Notes: generated from the sequence alone by a model not told the origin. Shown: positions 36,263-45,946, numbered from the stretch's first letter. The stretch: 64,000 nt of DNA from Neoroseomonas marina (GCF_012927745.1 NZ_JABBKX010000011.1:62001-126000), one strand, 5' to 3'. Program-made: numbers and translations.

Positions 36263-38147
36263 GATTTCACCACCCTATCCCGGTGCCCTGCGCAGCACCA
36301 CCGCCCGCGGGGCCTTCTTCGCCGCCCTGGCCCTGGCATTGCCGGCGGCGGGGCTGGCGCAGGAAGCAGCCCCGGAACCGCCCTCGGTCCCCTACACGGC
36401 CGAGGTGACGGCGCCCGATTCGGATGCCCTCGCCGCGCTCGGCAACGCGGTGGCGCAGACCGTGACCCTGCGCGAACGCGCGCCGACGGACGCCTTCGGC
36501 CTGATCGGCCGGGTCCGGGCCGACCTGCCGCGCCTGCAGGATGCGATGCGCGCCGAGGGCTACTGGGGTGGGTCGGTCGCCGCGACGATTGCGGGCCGGC
36601 CGCTGGACGATCCCGCCCTGCCCGCCCTGCTGCAGGCGGCGACCGCGCCGGTGCCGGTGGTACTGACGCTCACCCCGGGGCCGCTCTACCGCATCGGCCG
36701 CGTCACCGTGACGGTCCAACCGCCCGATGACGCCCCCGCGGTACTGGCCGCCGTGACCGAATCGGGCCTTGCGGAGGGCGAGCCCGCACGGACCGCGACG
36801 GTGACGGCCGCCGAAGGTGCGATGACCGACGCCCTGCGGCGTGGCGGCCACCCGACCCCACGGATCGAGGACCGCGAGATCTGGGTCGATCACGACCGCC
36901 GCGCCATGGACATCACCTGGCGCATCGCGACAGGCCCCGTCGCGACCTTCGCCCGTCCGACCGTGACGGGGGAGGTCCGCACCAATGCCGGCCTGTTGGA
37001 ACGCACCGCGGCCCGCCAGATCGAAGGGCGCGAGTACTCCCCCGCGACGCTCGAACGCGGCCGCCGCGCCCTCGTCGCCCTCGGCGTCTTCGACAGCGTG
37101 CGGGCGGAACCGGCGACGGAACTCGTGCCGGGCAACCGCCTGCCGGTCACCTTCCACGTCACCGAACGGCCGCTGCGGGCGATCGGCGGCACCATTTCGT
37201 GGGAGACCAACTACGGCCTCGGCATCAGCGCCTTCTGGGAACACCGCAACCTGTTCGGCGGCGCCGAACGGCTGCGCCTCGAAGCCGAGGCGACGCGTCT
37301 GACCGAGACCGACGCGCCCGACGCCACCTACCGCGCCTTCGCCACGCTCACGGTGCCCGAGGTCCTCGGCTACGACGCGCGCCTGATCGCCCGCGTCGGC
37401 GCCGTGCGCGAATTCCTCGACGCCTATGACCGCCAGGCCGTGGTCGCCTCCGCGCTCGCGGAGCATTCGCTCTCCCCGCGGCTTGCCGTCCAGGCCGGGC
37501 CGACCTTCGAAGCGGGGCGCATCGGGCGCGACGGGAACCTCGATCCCTATTCGCTGCTCGGCGTCGTCGGCGGCGTGCGCTGGGACGGCACGACGAGCCT
37601 GCTCAACCCGACCTCCGGCCAGCGGGCGAGCGTCACCGCGACGCCGTACTGGTCGATGCAGGACGGCAGCACCTTCACGCGGTTGCTCGCGACCGGCAGC
37701 ACCTATTTCGATGTCTCGGGCGATGGCGGCAGCGTGCTGGCACTGCGCGCGGCAGTCGGATCGGTGGTCGGCGCCTCCTTCGACCAGATCATCCTCGACA
37801 AGCGCTTCTACGCCGGCGGCGGCGGATCGGTGCGCGGCTACACCTACCAGTCGATCGGGCCGCGCGACGCCCAGAACCGGCCGCTCGGCGGCGCCAGCCT
37901 GCTCGAACTGAGCGCCGAATGGCGCCAGCGCATCTCCGGCCCCTGGGCGGCCGTTGCCTTCGTCGACGCCGGATCGGTCAGCGAGGACGTGATGCCCGGC
38001 ACCGGCACCATGCGGATCGGCGTCGGCGGCGGCATCCGCTACAACACCGCCATCGGGCCCATCCGCGTCGATATCGGCATGCCGCTCAATCCCCAGACGG
38101 GCGATGCGGCCTATGCGCTCTATGTCGGCATCGGGCAGGCCTTCTGA
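36261..38147 (+). CDS. tamA: Outer-membrane translocation and assembly module protein TamA
   Basis: A 628-residue Omp85-family protein. A signal peptide (about residues 1-33, ending AAGLAQ) is followed by POTRA-like domains (about 45-300). The 16-stranded Omp85 barrel then contains the conserved LDKRFYAGGGGSVRGYTYQSIGPRD region with the RGY motif and ends with the aromatic residue of VGIGQAF. With TamB it helps insert outer-membrane proteins or transport phospholipid across the periplasm. The start at 36261 follows GGGAAG at 10 nt. The stop overlaps the tamB start by one base. Confidence 0.92.
   Translation: MISPPYPGALRSTTARGAFFAALALALPAAGLAQEAAPEPPSVPYTAEVTAPDSDALAALGNAVAQTVTLRERAPTDAFGLIGRVRADLPRLQDAMRAEGYWGGSVAATIAGRPLDDPALPALLQAATAPVPVVLTLTPGPLYRIGRVTVTVQPPDDAPAVLAAVTESGLAEGEPARTATVTAAEGAMTDALRRGGHPTPRIEDREIWVDHDRRAMDITWRIATGPVATFARPTVTGEVRTNAGLLERTAARQIEGREYSPATLERGRRALVALGVFDSVRAEPATELVPGNRLPVTFHVTERPLRAIGGTISWETNYGLGISAFWEHRNLFGGAERLRLEAEATRLTETDAPDATYRAFATLTVPEVLGYDARLIARVGAVREFLDAYDRQAVVASALAEHSLSPRLAVQAGPTFEAGRIGRDGNLDPYSLLGVVGGVRWDGTTSLLNPTSGQRASVTATPYWSMQDGSTFTRLLATGSTYFDVSGDGGSVLALRAAVGSVVGASFDQIILDKRFYAGGGGSVRGYTYQSIGPRDAQNRPLGGASLLELSAEWRQRISGPWAAVAFVDAGSVSEDVMPGTGTMRIGVGGGIRYNTAIGPIRVDIGMPLNPQTGDAAYALYVGIGQAF
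36272..36277 (-). promoter_or_regulatory. Candidate -10 hexamer (TAGGGT) for the M20 amidohydrolase gene
   Basis: TAGGGT on the minus strand ends 9 nt before the amidohydrolase ATG and lies inside the first codons of tamA. It fits the leaderless pattern, although a weak GGTGG is also present. Confidence 0.35.
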
Positions 38148-41100
38148 TGCGCCGGATCCTCCGCATCACCGGCTTCCTGCTGCTGGCGCTGCCGGTGCTG
38201 CTTCTCGCGATCCTCGGCGGCGGCGTGTTCTGGGCGAACACCGAAGGCGGACGGGCGACGATCGCGCGGCTGGCGTCCGAGACCGTCCCCGGCCTGCATG
38301 TCGAAGGGCTGACGGGCCCCCTGCCCGGCCGCATCGGCGTCGCGCGCCTGACCATGTCCGATGCCGAGGGCCCCTGGCTGGAGCTCGAGGATGCGCGCAT
38401 CGCGCTCGACCTGATGGCGCTGGTGCGGCGGGAGGCGCGCATCGAGGTGGTGACCGCCCGCCGGGTCGCCCTGCTGCGCCTGCCGCCCGGCGACGGCACG
38501 CCGCCCCCGCCGCCCGATCCCGACGCGCCGCTGATCCCCGCGGTGCCCGATCTGCCCGTGGCGCTCCGGCTCGATCGGCTGGCGGTGGAACGCATCGAAC
38601 TCGGCGCACCCGTCATCGGCACGGCCGCCGTGCTGTCGGTCGATGGCGAGGCGGCCCTGACCGCCGGGCGACTGTCGGCGCGCGTCGAGGCACGACGGAT
38701 CGACACGCCCGCCGAGGTCCGGCTGACGCTGGACCTCGCCCCCGGCTCCGACCGGCTGATGGCGCGGCTGGACGCCTCGGAGCCGGCTGGCGGACTGCTC
38801 GCGACGATGATCGGCCTGCCGGACCGCGCGGCGACGGCACGGATGGTGCTCGACGGGCCGGCCAGCGGCGCGCGGCTCGACCTGCAGGCGTCGCTCGGGG
38901 CGGACATCACCCTCGCCGCCGAGGGCCAGGTCAGCGCCGCGGCGGATGGCGCGGCCGCGGCGGCCCTCACGCTGCGCGTCGCCGCCGCCCCGCTGCTGCC
39001 CGAGGACCTTCGCGCCCCGGCCATGCCGGCCGAGATCGCGGTCGACGCCGGCATCGACGCCGCGCGGCGGGTCGCGCTGCGGCGCCTGGCCGTGCAGGTG
39101 CCGGCGGGTCGCATCGAGGCCTCGGGCCGCGCCGACCTCGCCGCGGAAACCCTCGACATCGCCCTGCGCGCAGCGATCGGGGAGAGCACGCTTCTCGGCC
39201 CGCTGCTGCCGCCGGTCGCGCGGTGGGACGCGGTCACCGCCGAGATCCATGCGGACGGCGCGATGCGTGCGCCACGGGTGAGCGCCGACATCGCCCTCTC
39301 GGGCTTCGGCAGCGAGACGCCGCAGCTCGTCGCCGCCCTCGGACCGACGCCGCGCCTGAACCTGCGCGCCGTGGCGCCCGACCGGATCGAGGCGCTGACG
39401 CTGATCGGCACCGTCCTGCGCGTCGAAGCCGAAGGACAGGTCGGCGAGACGCTCGACGCCACGCTGCGCGCGCAGGTCGCCGACCTCGCGCCGCTTGTGC
39501 CCGGCCTCGCCGGCGCATTGCAGGCTGAACTGCGCGCGACCGGGCCGCGCAGCGATCCTTCGCTCGCGCTGACCGCACGCGGGGAACGGGTCGAGCGCCA
39601 AGGCCAGGTGCTGGAAGCGCCGGAGGTGACGCTCTCGGTCGCGACGCCGCTCACCGCGCCGCGCGCGGAAGGCCGCGCCACCGCGGTCTTTGCGGGCCTG
39701 CCCGTGTCGCTCGACCTGCATGGCGTCCCGGACGGCGAACGGCTGCGCCTGGAACGCCTGATCGCCGCCTTCGGTCCTGCGCGCCTGCAGGCGCAAGGCG
39801 TGGTCGATCCGCATGCGGCCACCTTCGTCGGGTCCGCGGCGCTCGATGTCGAGAACCTTGCTCCTTTCTCCGCGCTCGCCGGCACGCCGATGGCGGGGCG
39901 TGTCGCGCTGCGCAGTACGCTCGACCTGCGTGAGGGCGTGCAGGGCTTCGACGCGACGGTCGAGGTACCCGGCGCGACGATCGGCGGCACGCCGCTCGGC
40001 GGCACCCTGACGGCCCGCGGGACGCTCGCTGCGCTGGAGGCGACGCTCGAGGCACGCGCGATGGATGCGCGCCTAACCACCCGCGCGCGCGTCGCCCAGG
40101 ACGGCGATACGCGGCGCATCGAGGTCCCCGACCTGCTGCTGCGTCGCGGCGCCGACAGCCTGCGCCTGACCGCCCCGGCGCGCCTCGGCATCGGCGGCGA
40201 CGGGGCCATCGCGATCGAAGCCTTGGCGCTCACGACCAGCCGGGGCGGCACGCTGCGGGCGGAAGGCCGCTGGGGGCCCGAAACCGCCGACATCCGCGCC
40301 AACCTCGCCGCCCTGCCCGTCTCCGCCATCGCTGCGCTGGCCGCGCCGGAACTCGCGGTGCAGGGCAACATCAGCGCCGAGGCCAGGATCACCGGCCCTG
40401 TCGCCGATCCCGCCGCCCGCTTCCGGCTGGAAGGCACCGGCCTGGGGTCGACCGATCCGTCGCTGCGCGGCCTGCCGACGGCACGGCTGGTGATCGAGGG
40501 AACCGCCGCAGCCCGCAGCGCCGAAGCGCGGCTCGATCTTTCCGCCGGCCAGGCGCTGCGCGCGACGGGCACCGCCCGCCTGCCCGGCGGCTTCGAACCG
40601 CGGTCGCCCATCGCCGCGCGGCTCGATGCCAACGCCGATCTCGGCGCCGTCGCCGGGCCGCTGCTGGCTGCTGGGGCTCAGCGCGTGAGCGGTCGCGTGA
40701 CGCTCCAGGCCGAAGCGGCCGGCACCGTTGGCGCACCACGTGCGACCGGACGGCTCACCCTCGCCGACGGGTCGTTCCGCGATCTCGCCCAGGGCGTGAC
40801 GCTCACGGCCATCGCCGCGACGCTGCGCGGGGACGGCGACCAGGTCACCATCGAGCGCTTCGAGGCGCGTACCCCCGGCAACGGGACGATCGGCGCGACC
40901 GGCACGCTGTCCCCCGCCGCGCCGGGGCTGCCGGCGGAGATCAGTATCACGGCGCGCAATGCGCGGCCGCTGCGCTCCGACATCGTGACCTCGGTCTTCG
41001 ATGCCGATCTGCGCCTCGTCGGGCGCATCCTGCAGGATTCGCGCCTCACGGGCCGCATCGGCATCCAGCGCGCCGACATCACCGTGCCGGAGCGCCTGCC

Positions 41101-41941
41101 GCAGGGCGTGCAGCGTCTGGACGGCGTGCGCGAGCGCGGCCGGCGGCCGCCGAACACGCCGCCGCTCGCGCCTCCCGCGCCGGCGTCGGCGGCGTCACCG
41201 GGGCCCGACATCGGGCTCGAGATCGCGGTCGAGGCGCCGCGCGCCGTCTTCGTCCGGGGCCGCGGCATCGATGCGGAGTTCGGCGGCACGCTGGGCATCG
41301 GCGGCACGGCCGCGGCGCCGGCGGTCACCGGCGGGCTGAACCTGCGGCGGGGGAGCATCTCGGTCTTCGACCGCCGGCTCGAGTTCCGTCGCGGCACGGT
41401 CGCCTTCAACAGCGGCACGCTGACGCCGACACTCGACTTCCTCGCCACGTCCAGGGCACGGGAGGTGACGGCGAACGTCACGGTGACGGGGGCGGCCAAT
41501 GATCCGAAGATCGAGTTCTCCTCGAGCCCCGAGCTCCCACAGGACGAGATTCTCGCACGCCTCCTGTTCGACCGGCGCGCCAGCGAGCTGAGCCCGTTCC
41601 AGCTCGCGCAGCTCGCGCAGGTGCTGGCTGGCGCCGCCGGGATCGAGACGCCGGGCGCCGGCGGCATCCTGGACCGCATCCGGCGGACGCTGGCGCTCGA
41701 TCGCCTGTCCGTCGGGGAGGAACGGAACCGCCAGAACACCCGCACGGAAGGGGCGTCCCTCGAAACGGGGCGCTACGTGGCGGACGGCGTCTACCTTGGT
41801 GTCCGCCAAGGGACGGAAGGCGGCCCGCCGCGCGTCGGGGTGCAGGTGGACCTGCTGCCGCGCGTCCGCGTCGAGGCCGAGACCGGCGGCAACAGCGCCG
41901 GCGGCGACCGCGTGGGGCTGTCCTTCGAATACGAATACTAG
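38147..41941 (+). CDS. tamB: Translocation and assembly module protein TamB
   Basis: A 1264-residue AsmA/TamB-type protein. An N-terminal membrane anchor (FLLLALPVLLLAILGGGVFW) is followed by a very long beta-rich periplasmic domain built of repeating strand pairs, and the C-terminal TamB (DUF490) domain with FDRRLEFRRGTVAFNSG and a final FEYEY. It spans the periplasm and pairs with TamA. Length is normal for alphaproteobacteria. The start overlaps the tamA stop (TGATG), so the two are translationally coupled. A proline-rich insert (PPPPPDPDAP) near residues 116-125 is a linker. Confidence 0.92.
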   Translation: MRRILRITGFLLLALPVLLLAILGGGVFWANTEGGRATIARLASETVPGLHVEGLTGPLPGRIGVARLTMSDAEGPWLELEDARIALDLMALVRREARIEVVTARRVALLRLPPGDGTPPPPPDPDAPLIPAVPDLPVALRLDRLAVERIELGAPVIGTAAVLSVDGEAALTAGRLSARVEARRIDTPAEVRLTLDLAPGSDRLMARLDASEPAGGLLATMIGLPDRAATARMVLDGPASGARLDLQASLGADITLAAEGQVSAAADGAAAAALTLRVAAAPLLPEDLRAPAMPAEIAVDAGIDAARRVALRRLAVQVPAGRIEASGRADLAAETLDIALRAAIGESTLLGPLLPPVARWDAVTAEIHADGAMRAPRVSADIALSGFGSETPQLVAALGPTPRLNLRAVAPDRIEALTLIGTVLRVEAEGQVGETLDATLRAQVADLAPLVPGLAGALQAELRATGPRSDPSLALTARGERVERQGQVLEAPEVTLSVATPLTAPRAEGRATAVFAGLPVSLDLHGVPDGERLRLERLIAAFGPARLQAQGVVDPHAATFVGSAALDVENLAPFSALAGTPMAGRVALRSTLDLREGVQGFDATVEVPGATIGGTPLGGTLTARGTLAALEATLEARAMDARLTTRARVAQDGDTRRIEVPDLLLRRGADSLRLTAPARLGIGGDGAIAIEALALTTSRGGTLRAEGRWGPETADIRANLAALPVSAIAALAAPELAVQGNISAEARITGPVADPAARFRLEGTGLGSTDPSLRGLPTARLVIEGTAAARSAEARLDLSAGQALRATGTARLPGGFEPRSPIAARLDANADLGAVAGPLLAAGAQRVSGRVTLQAEAAGTVGAPRATGRLTLADGSFRDLAQGVTLTAIAATLRGDGDQVTIERFEARTPGNGTIGATGTLSPAAPGLPAEISITARNARPLRSDIVTSVFDADLRLVGRILQDSRLTGRIGIQRADITVPERLPQGVQRLDGVRERGRRPPNTPPLAPPAPASAASPGPDIGLEIAVEAPRAVFVRGRGIDAEFGGTLGIGGTAAAPAVTGGLNLRRGSISVFDRRLEFRRGTVAFNSGTLTPTLDFLATSRAREVTANVTVTGAANDPKIEFSSSPELPQDEILARLLFDRRASELSPFQLAQLAQVLAGAAGIETPGAGGILDRIRRTLALDRLSVGEERNRQNTRTEGASLETGRYVADGVYLGVRQGTEGGPPRVGVQVDLLPRVRVEAETGGNSAGGDRVGLSFEYEY

Positions 41942-41947
41942 CGGGGC

Positions 41948-43447
41948 TCAGCCCCTCACATAGCCCAGCCAGTCCCACCAGGTCGCGGTCAGCAGCAGGA
42001 TCAGCACATAGCCGATCCCTGTGAGGACGATGCCCGACCGCATGAAGTCGCGCGCCTGGAAGGCGCCGGTGCCGAAGGCGACCATGTTCTGCGGCGCGTT
42101 CACCACCAGCATGAAGCCGAAGGAGATGGTGAACTGCAGGACCATCGTCAGGCCGACCACGTTCACCGGCACGCCGGCGCGCGCGACCTCCTGCAGCACG
42201 GAGATGACGATCGGGATGAAGGCGGCCGACAGCGCGGTGGCCGAGGCGAAGCCCAGATGCACCACGATCAGGAAGGCCGCCATCACCGCCACGACCACGA
42301 AGGGGGTCGCGTGGCGCAGCGCGAAGAGGTCGACGATCTGGTTCGCCATCCACCCCGCCCCGCGCGTCTGCACCAGCACGGTGCCGAGTGCGATGCCCAC
42401 CGAGAACAGGATCAGCGTGCCCCAGGGCACGGCGGTCTGGGCCTGCTTCCAGCTCATCACCCCGATGCGCGGCAGCAGCAGCACCGTGACCACCATGATG
42501 GTCGAGGAGGCGGTGTCCAGGGCGTGCAACTTCGTCTCGGTCGCCCAGAAGCCGAGCAGCACGATGGCGGCGAGCAAGGTGCGCTTCTCCGCCCCGCTCA
42601 TGGGTCCCAGCGCCTGCAGGTCACGCGCGATAGAGTCCGCCCCGCCCGAGGCGACCTCGGCCTCGGGCGTGTGGAAGCGCCACAGCACGACGAAGACCAC
42701 CGGCGTCATGATCAGCCAGAAGGGTGCCGCAGCCATCAGCCAGTCCAGCCAGGTGACATGCGCACCCGGAATCGCGCGCCCGATCAGGCCGAGGAAGGTC
42801 GCGTTCTGCGCCGCAGCCGTCAGCACGCCGATGTTCATCACCGAGCAGATCTGCGCCGAGCCGATCATCAGCAGCGCGGCGAGCCGCGAATCCCGCTGCA
42901 TCCCGAAGGCCGCGATGATGCCGAGCACGATGGGCACAACGGCTGACACGCGCGCGGTCGCGGACGGCACCAGGAAGGCGAGCAGGATGCCGACCGCGAG
43001 CGTGCCCGCGAAGATCCCCTGCGGCTTCGTGCCGACGCGCGAGAGCGTCGCGAGCGCGATGCGCCTGTCGAGCCCCGTCGCCGTCACCGCCGCGGCGAAG
43101 ACGAGCGCGGCCGCGACGAGGGCAACCGCGTTGTTGGCGAAGCCGGCGATCGCCATGTCCCGCGCGCGGGCGATGCCGATGACCTTGGTCGGGTCCTGCA
43201 TGTCGGGCGCGGTGCCGACCAGCAGGATGATGCAGGTGCCGATCAGGAAGGCCGAGACCGTCAGGTCCACCGCCTCCGTCACCCACAGCACCACGGCAAA
43301 GAGCAGGATGCCGATGGCCCGCTGCCCGGCGACCGGCAGACCGGCCAGAGGAGGCGCAAGCACCGCGGCGGCCAGCACCGCGAGCGCGAGTCCGAGGCCG
43401 ATCCACCGCCGTGCCCCGTCCCCAGCCTCCGCCGCTGCCGTCGCCAT
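41948..43447 (-). CDS. SLC13/DASS-family anion or dicarboxylate transporter
   Basis: A 499-residue inner-membrane transporter with about 12 hydrophobic segments. Diagnostic parts are AFLIGTCIILLVG, the SNT-like re-entrant region around LVPSATARVSAVVPI, the PWGTLILFSVGIALG stretch and the late VVNAPQNMVAFG. This family imports di- or tricarboxylates or sulfate with sodium. It converges with tamB (6 bp) and starts after AAGGGGCGAG. There is no partner gene. The ligand is not determined. Confidence 0.9.
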   Translation of the reverse strand: MATAAAEAGDGARRWIGLGLALAVLAAAVLAPPLAGLPVAGQRAIGILLFAVVLWVTEAVDLTVSAFLIGTCIILLVGTAPDMQDPTKVIGIARARDMAIAGFANNAVALVAAALVFAAAVTATGLDRRIALATLSRVGTKPQGIFAGTLAVGILLAFLVPSATARVSAVVPIVLGIIAAFGMQRDSRLAALLMIGSAQICSVMNIGVLTAAAQNATFLGLIGRAIPGAHVTWLDWLMAAAPFWLIMTPVVFVVLWRFHTPEAEVASGGADSIARDLQALGPMSGAEKRTLLAAIVLLGFWATETKLHALDTASSTIMVVTVLLLPRIGVMSWKQAQTAVPWGTLILFSVGIALGTVLVQTRGAGWMANQIVDLFALRHATPFVVVAVMAAFLIVVHLGFASATALSAAFIPIVISVLQEVARAGVPVNVVGLTMVLQFTISFGFMLVVNAPQNMVAFGTGAFQARDFMRSGIVLTGIGYVLILLLTATWWDWLGYVRG

Positions 43448-43515
43448 GTGCTCGCCCCTTCCCCGACCTTGGCGCGGAGGATCGCTTCAGACGCGGGGGC
43501 GTGCCTTGACGCGCA

Positions 43516-44670
43516 TCAAGCGGGCGGCGCGCCCAGCGCCTCGAGCACCGCGGCGCGCTTCTCCATCCACCAGCCATGCTGCGGCGGCCAGCAGGCGAAG
43601 ATATCCTCCGTCGTGCCGGGTTCGAGGACGGCGCGGGCCATGAGCGCCCAGTTCGGATTGTTCATCGCCTCGCGCCCCACGGCGACGAGGTCGGCCTCGC
43701 CGTTCGCGAGCACCGCCTCGGCCTGGTGCGGGCCGATGATGAGGCCGACGGCCATGGTCGCGAGGCCGACATCGCGGCGGATCTCGGCCGCATAGGGCAC
43801 CTGGAAGCCGAAGCCGCGCGGGACGCGTTTGCTGCCCGTTGCCGACCCACCGATGCCGCCCGAGGAGCAGTCGACCACATCGACCCCGAGCGGCCGCATC
43901 GCGCGCGCGAAGGCGATGCTGTCGGCCATCTCCCAGCCGCCCTCCATGCCGTCCACGGCCGAGATGCGCACGAAGACGGGGCGGTCCTCCGGCCAGGCCT
44001 CGCGCACGGCGCGGATCACCTCGAGCGGGAAGCGCATCCGGCCGGCCAGGTCGCCGCCGAAGCCGTCGTTGCGCGTGTTCGACAGCGGCGAGAGGAACTG
44101 GTGCAGCAGGTAGCCATGGGCGCAATGGACCTCGACGGCCTCGAAGCCGGCGGCGTGGGCGCGCTTCGCGGCGGCGGCGAAGGCATCGCGGATGCGCGCC
44201 ATGCCCCCGGCATCGAGGGCGGCGGGCGTCAGGTGGCCCTCGGCGATCGGCTTCGCGACGGCCGAGACGATGTCCCAGGTCGTCTCGCCCTTGGCGAATT
44301 CCCGGGCGCCGAGCGGCCCGTTGCCTTCCCAGGGCCGCTGCATCGACCCCTTGCGCCCGGCATGGCCGAGCTGGATCGCCGGCACCGCGCCCTGGGCCTT
44401 GATGAAATCGACGATGCGCTTCAGCGGCGCGACGTGGTCATCCGACCAGAGGCCAAGGTCGCCATGGGTGATGCGCCCGTCGCGCAGCACGGAGACGACC
44501 TCGGAGAACACCAGGCCGAAGCCGCCGACCGCGAAGCGGCCGAGCTGGACCATGTGCCAGTCGTTCGCCATGCCCTCGACCGCCGAGTATTGGCAGAGCG
44601 GCGGCACCACGGCGCGGTTGGGGATGGTCAGACCGCGCAGCATCAGCGGCGAGAACAGCAGCGATCCCAT
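43516..44670 (-). CDS. Old Yellow Enzyme-family NADH:flavin oxidoreductase (YqjM-like)
   Basis: A 384-residue FMN-dependent TIM-barrel ene-reductase. PLCQYSAVEGMANDWH near the N-terminus has the Cys typical of the YqjM class, and AIQLGHAGRKGS carries the flavin-contacting residues. HCAHGYLLHQFLSPLSNTRN contains the His and Tyr of the active site, and VGREAMNNPNW is the C-terminal phosphate-binding region. AGGAGG precedes the ATG at 44670. It reduces activated C=C bonds or acts in xenobiotic detoxification. It follows znuB by 53 bp and may be read through from the zinc operon. Confidence 0.92.
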   Translation of the reverse strand: MGSLLFSPLMLRGLTIPNRAVVPPLCQYSAVEGMANDWHMVQLGRFAVGGFGLVFSEVVSVLRDGRITHGDLGLWSDDHVAPLKRIVDFIKAQGAVPAIQLGHAGRKGSMQRPWEGNGPLGAREFAKGETTWDIVSAVAKPIAEGHLTPAALDAGGMARIRDAFAAAAKRAHAAGFEAVEVHCAHGYLLHQFLSPLSNTRNDGFGGDLAGRMRFPLEVIRAVREAWPEDRPVFVRISAVDGMEGGWEMADSIAFARAMRPLGVDVVDCSSGGIGGSATGSKRVPRGFGFQVPYAAEIRRDVGLATMAVGLIIGPHQAEAVLANGEADLVAVGREAMNNPNWALMARAVLEPGTTEDIFACWPPQHGWWMEKRAAVLEALGAPPA

Positions 44671-44723
44671 GCGGGGACGTCCTCCTGGGGCGGTTGGTTG
44701 CTCCCAGGATGGAACGGGTGGCG

Positions 44724-45593
44724 CTACCCCGCCAGATGCCGCCGCCGCAGCAGGCGCGGCAGCAGGCCGTCGACCGGGCCGATCAACACCGACACGGCCC
44801 AGGCGCCGCCGGCGACGAGCACGATGGCTGGTCCGCTCGGCACATCCGCGTGGAAGGACAGCACGAGGCCGGCATAGGAGGAGACCAGCGCGAGGCCGAC
44901 CGCGGCATAGGCCATGCCCGAGACCTCCCGCGCCCAATGCCGAGATGCGATGGCGGGCAGCATCATCAGCCCCACCGCCATCAGCGTGCCGAGCGCCTGG
45001 AAGGCGGACAGCACGTTCACGACGACCAGCGCCTGGAAGACCATGTGCCACAACCCGCCGCGCGCGCCGGCGGCAGCGGCGAAGGCGGGGTCGAAGCATT
45101 CCAGGACCAGCGGCCGCCAGGCGAAGGCCAGAACTGCCAGCGTCACCGTCGCGACCCCCGCCATCAGCAGCAGCGCCGGGTCGTCCACGCCGAGAACGGA
45201 TCCGAACAGGATGTGCGTGATGTCCGCCCCGCCGCCCCCGCCCATCGAGATCAGCGCCACGCCAAGCCCGAGCGCGAGCAGGTAGAGCGCGGCAAGCGTC
45301 GCGTCCTCCCGCCCGCCGGTCGCGCGGGACAGCGCCCCGGCGCCGACGGCGACAAGCAGCCCCGCGACCAGCCCACCGAACCACAGCAGCGGCGCCGAGA
45401 ACCCCGCCAGCAGGAAGGCCAGCGCCACTCCGGGCAGCGCGCCGTGGGCCAGCACATCGGCCGTGAGGCTCATCCGCCGCAGCACCAGGAAGACGCCCAG
45501 CACCGGCGCCGAGACCGACAGCGCAAGGCATCCCACCAGCGCCCGCCGCAGGAAGCCGAAATCGGCGAAGGGGGCGATCAGCAGATCGTACAT
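44724..45593 (-). CDS. znuB: Zinc/manganese ABC transporter permease (ZnuB-like)
   Basis: A 289-residue inner-membrane permease of the ABC-3 family. It has about eight hydrophobic segments, an RMSLTADVLAHGALPGVALAF segment containing the conserved SLxxDxxxHxxLPG pattern, and a late GTLMAVGLMMLPAIASRHWA. It forms the pore for Zn or Mn import with the ATPase encoded upstream. It is separated from znuC by about 350 bp of repeats, unusual because these genes normally abut. No znuA receptor gene is in the window. Confidence 0.9.
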   Translation of the reverse strand: MYDLLIAPFADFGFLRRALVGCLALSVSAPVLGVFLVLRRMSLTADVLAHGALPGVALAFLLAGFSAPLLWFGGLVAGLLVAVGAGALSRATGGREDATLAALYLLALGLGVALISMGGGGGADITHILFGSVLGVDDPALLLMAGVATVTLAVLAFAWRPLVLECFDPAFAAAAGARGGLWHMVFQALVVVNVLSAFQALGTLMAVGLMMLPAIASRHWAREVSGMAYAAVGLALVSSYAGLVLSFHADVPSGPAIVLVAGGAWAVSVLIGPVDGLLPRLLRRRHLAG

Positions 45594-45620
45594 GTCAGGC
45601 GATCAGCCCCATGACCAAGG

Positions 45621-45758
45621 CGGCCCGATGCGGCGGCATCGGGCCGGGAGCGCAAAGCGCGACCGCGCCCAGACCGCCCGCTGCGCCCAGCGCAGCAGTC
45701 CACGGCGCGCAAGCCAAGCCGGCGTACGCCGGCGGCGGCGCCTGAGGCCCAAAACAAG
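45621..45758. repeat. Structured tandem repeat, unit 1 (138 bp)
   Basis: First of two adjacent 138-bp units between znuC and znuB. It opens with the hairpin CGGCCCGATGC/GCATCGGGCCG (loop GGCG), has an internal CTGCGC/GCGCAG hairpin and a tail hairpin CCGGCG/CGCCGG, and ends CTGAGGC plus an A-rich spacer. No gene is supported here. Confidence 0.9.
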
Positions 45759-45896
45759 CGGCCCGATGCCCTGCATCGGGCCGGGAGCGCAAAGCGCGAC
45801 CGCGCCCATACCGCCCGCTGCGCCCAGCGCAGCAGTCCACGGCGCGCAAGCCAAGCCCGCAGATGCGGGCGCCGGCGCTTGAGGCTCCAAATAAAC
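45759..45896. repeat. Structured tandem repeat, unit 2 (138 bp)
   Basis: Second 138-bp unit, nearly identical to unit 1 in its middle about 85 bp. The head hairpin has loop CCT. The tail hairpin is CCCGCA/TGCGGG, differing from unit 1 on both arms so that pairing is kept. Confidence 0.9.
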
Positions 45897-45945
45897 CGGC
45901 CCGGGGCGCCGCCTCGGGCCAGGGGCGCCGGCGCCTGAGGCAAGC
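45897..45945. repeat. Truncated third copy of the structured repeat
   Basis: About 49 bp. It has a head hairpin starting CGGCCCG and closing CGGGCC with altered but still pairable inner arms, joined directly to the tail GGCGCCGGCGCCTGAGGC. The middle about 90 bp of the full unit is missing. It ends at the znuC stop codon. Confidence 0.75.
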
Positions 45946-45946
45946 A

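Noticed and set aside
45595-45943. Open frames in the repeat region between znuB and znuC
   Set aside because: The frames run through the tandem repeats, give the same peptide pattern in several frames and have no start signals. The region is better explained as structured non-coding repeats.
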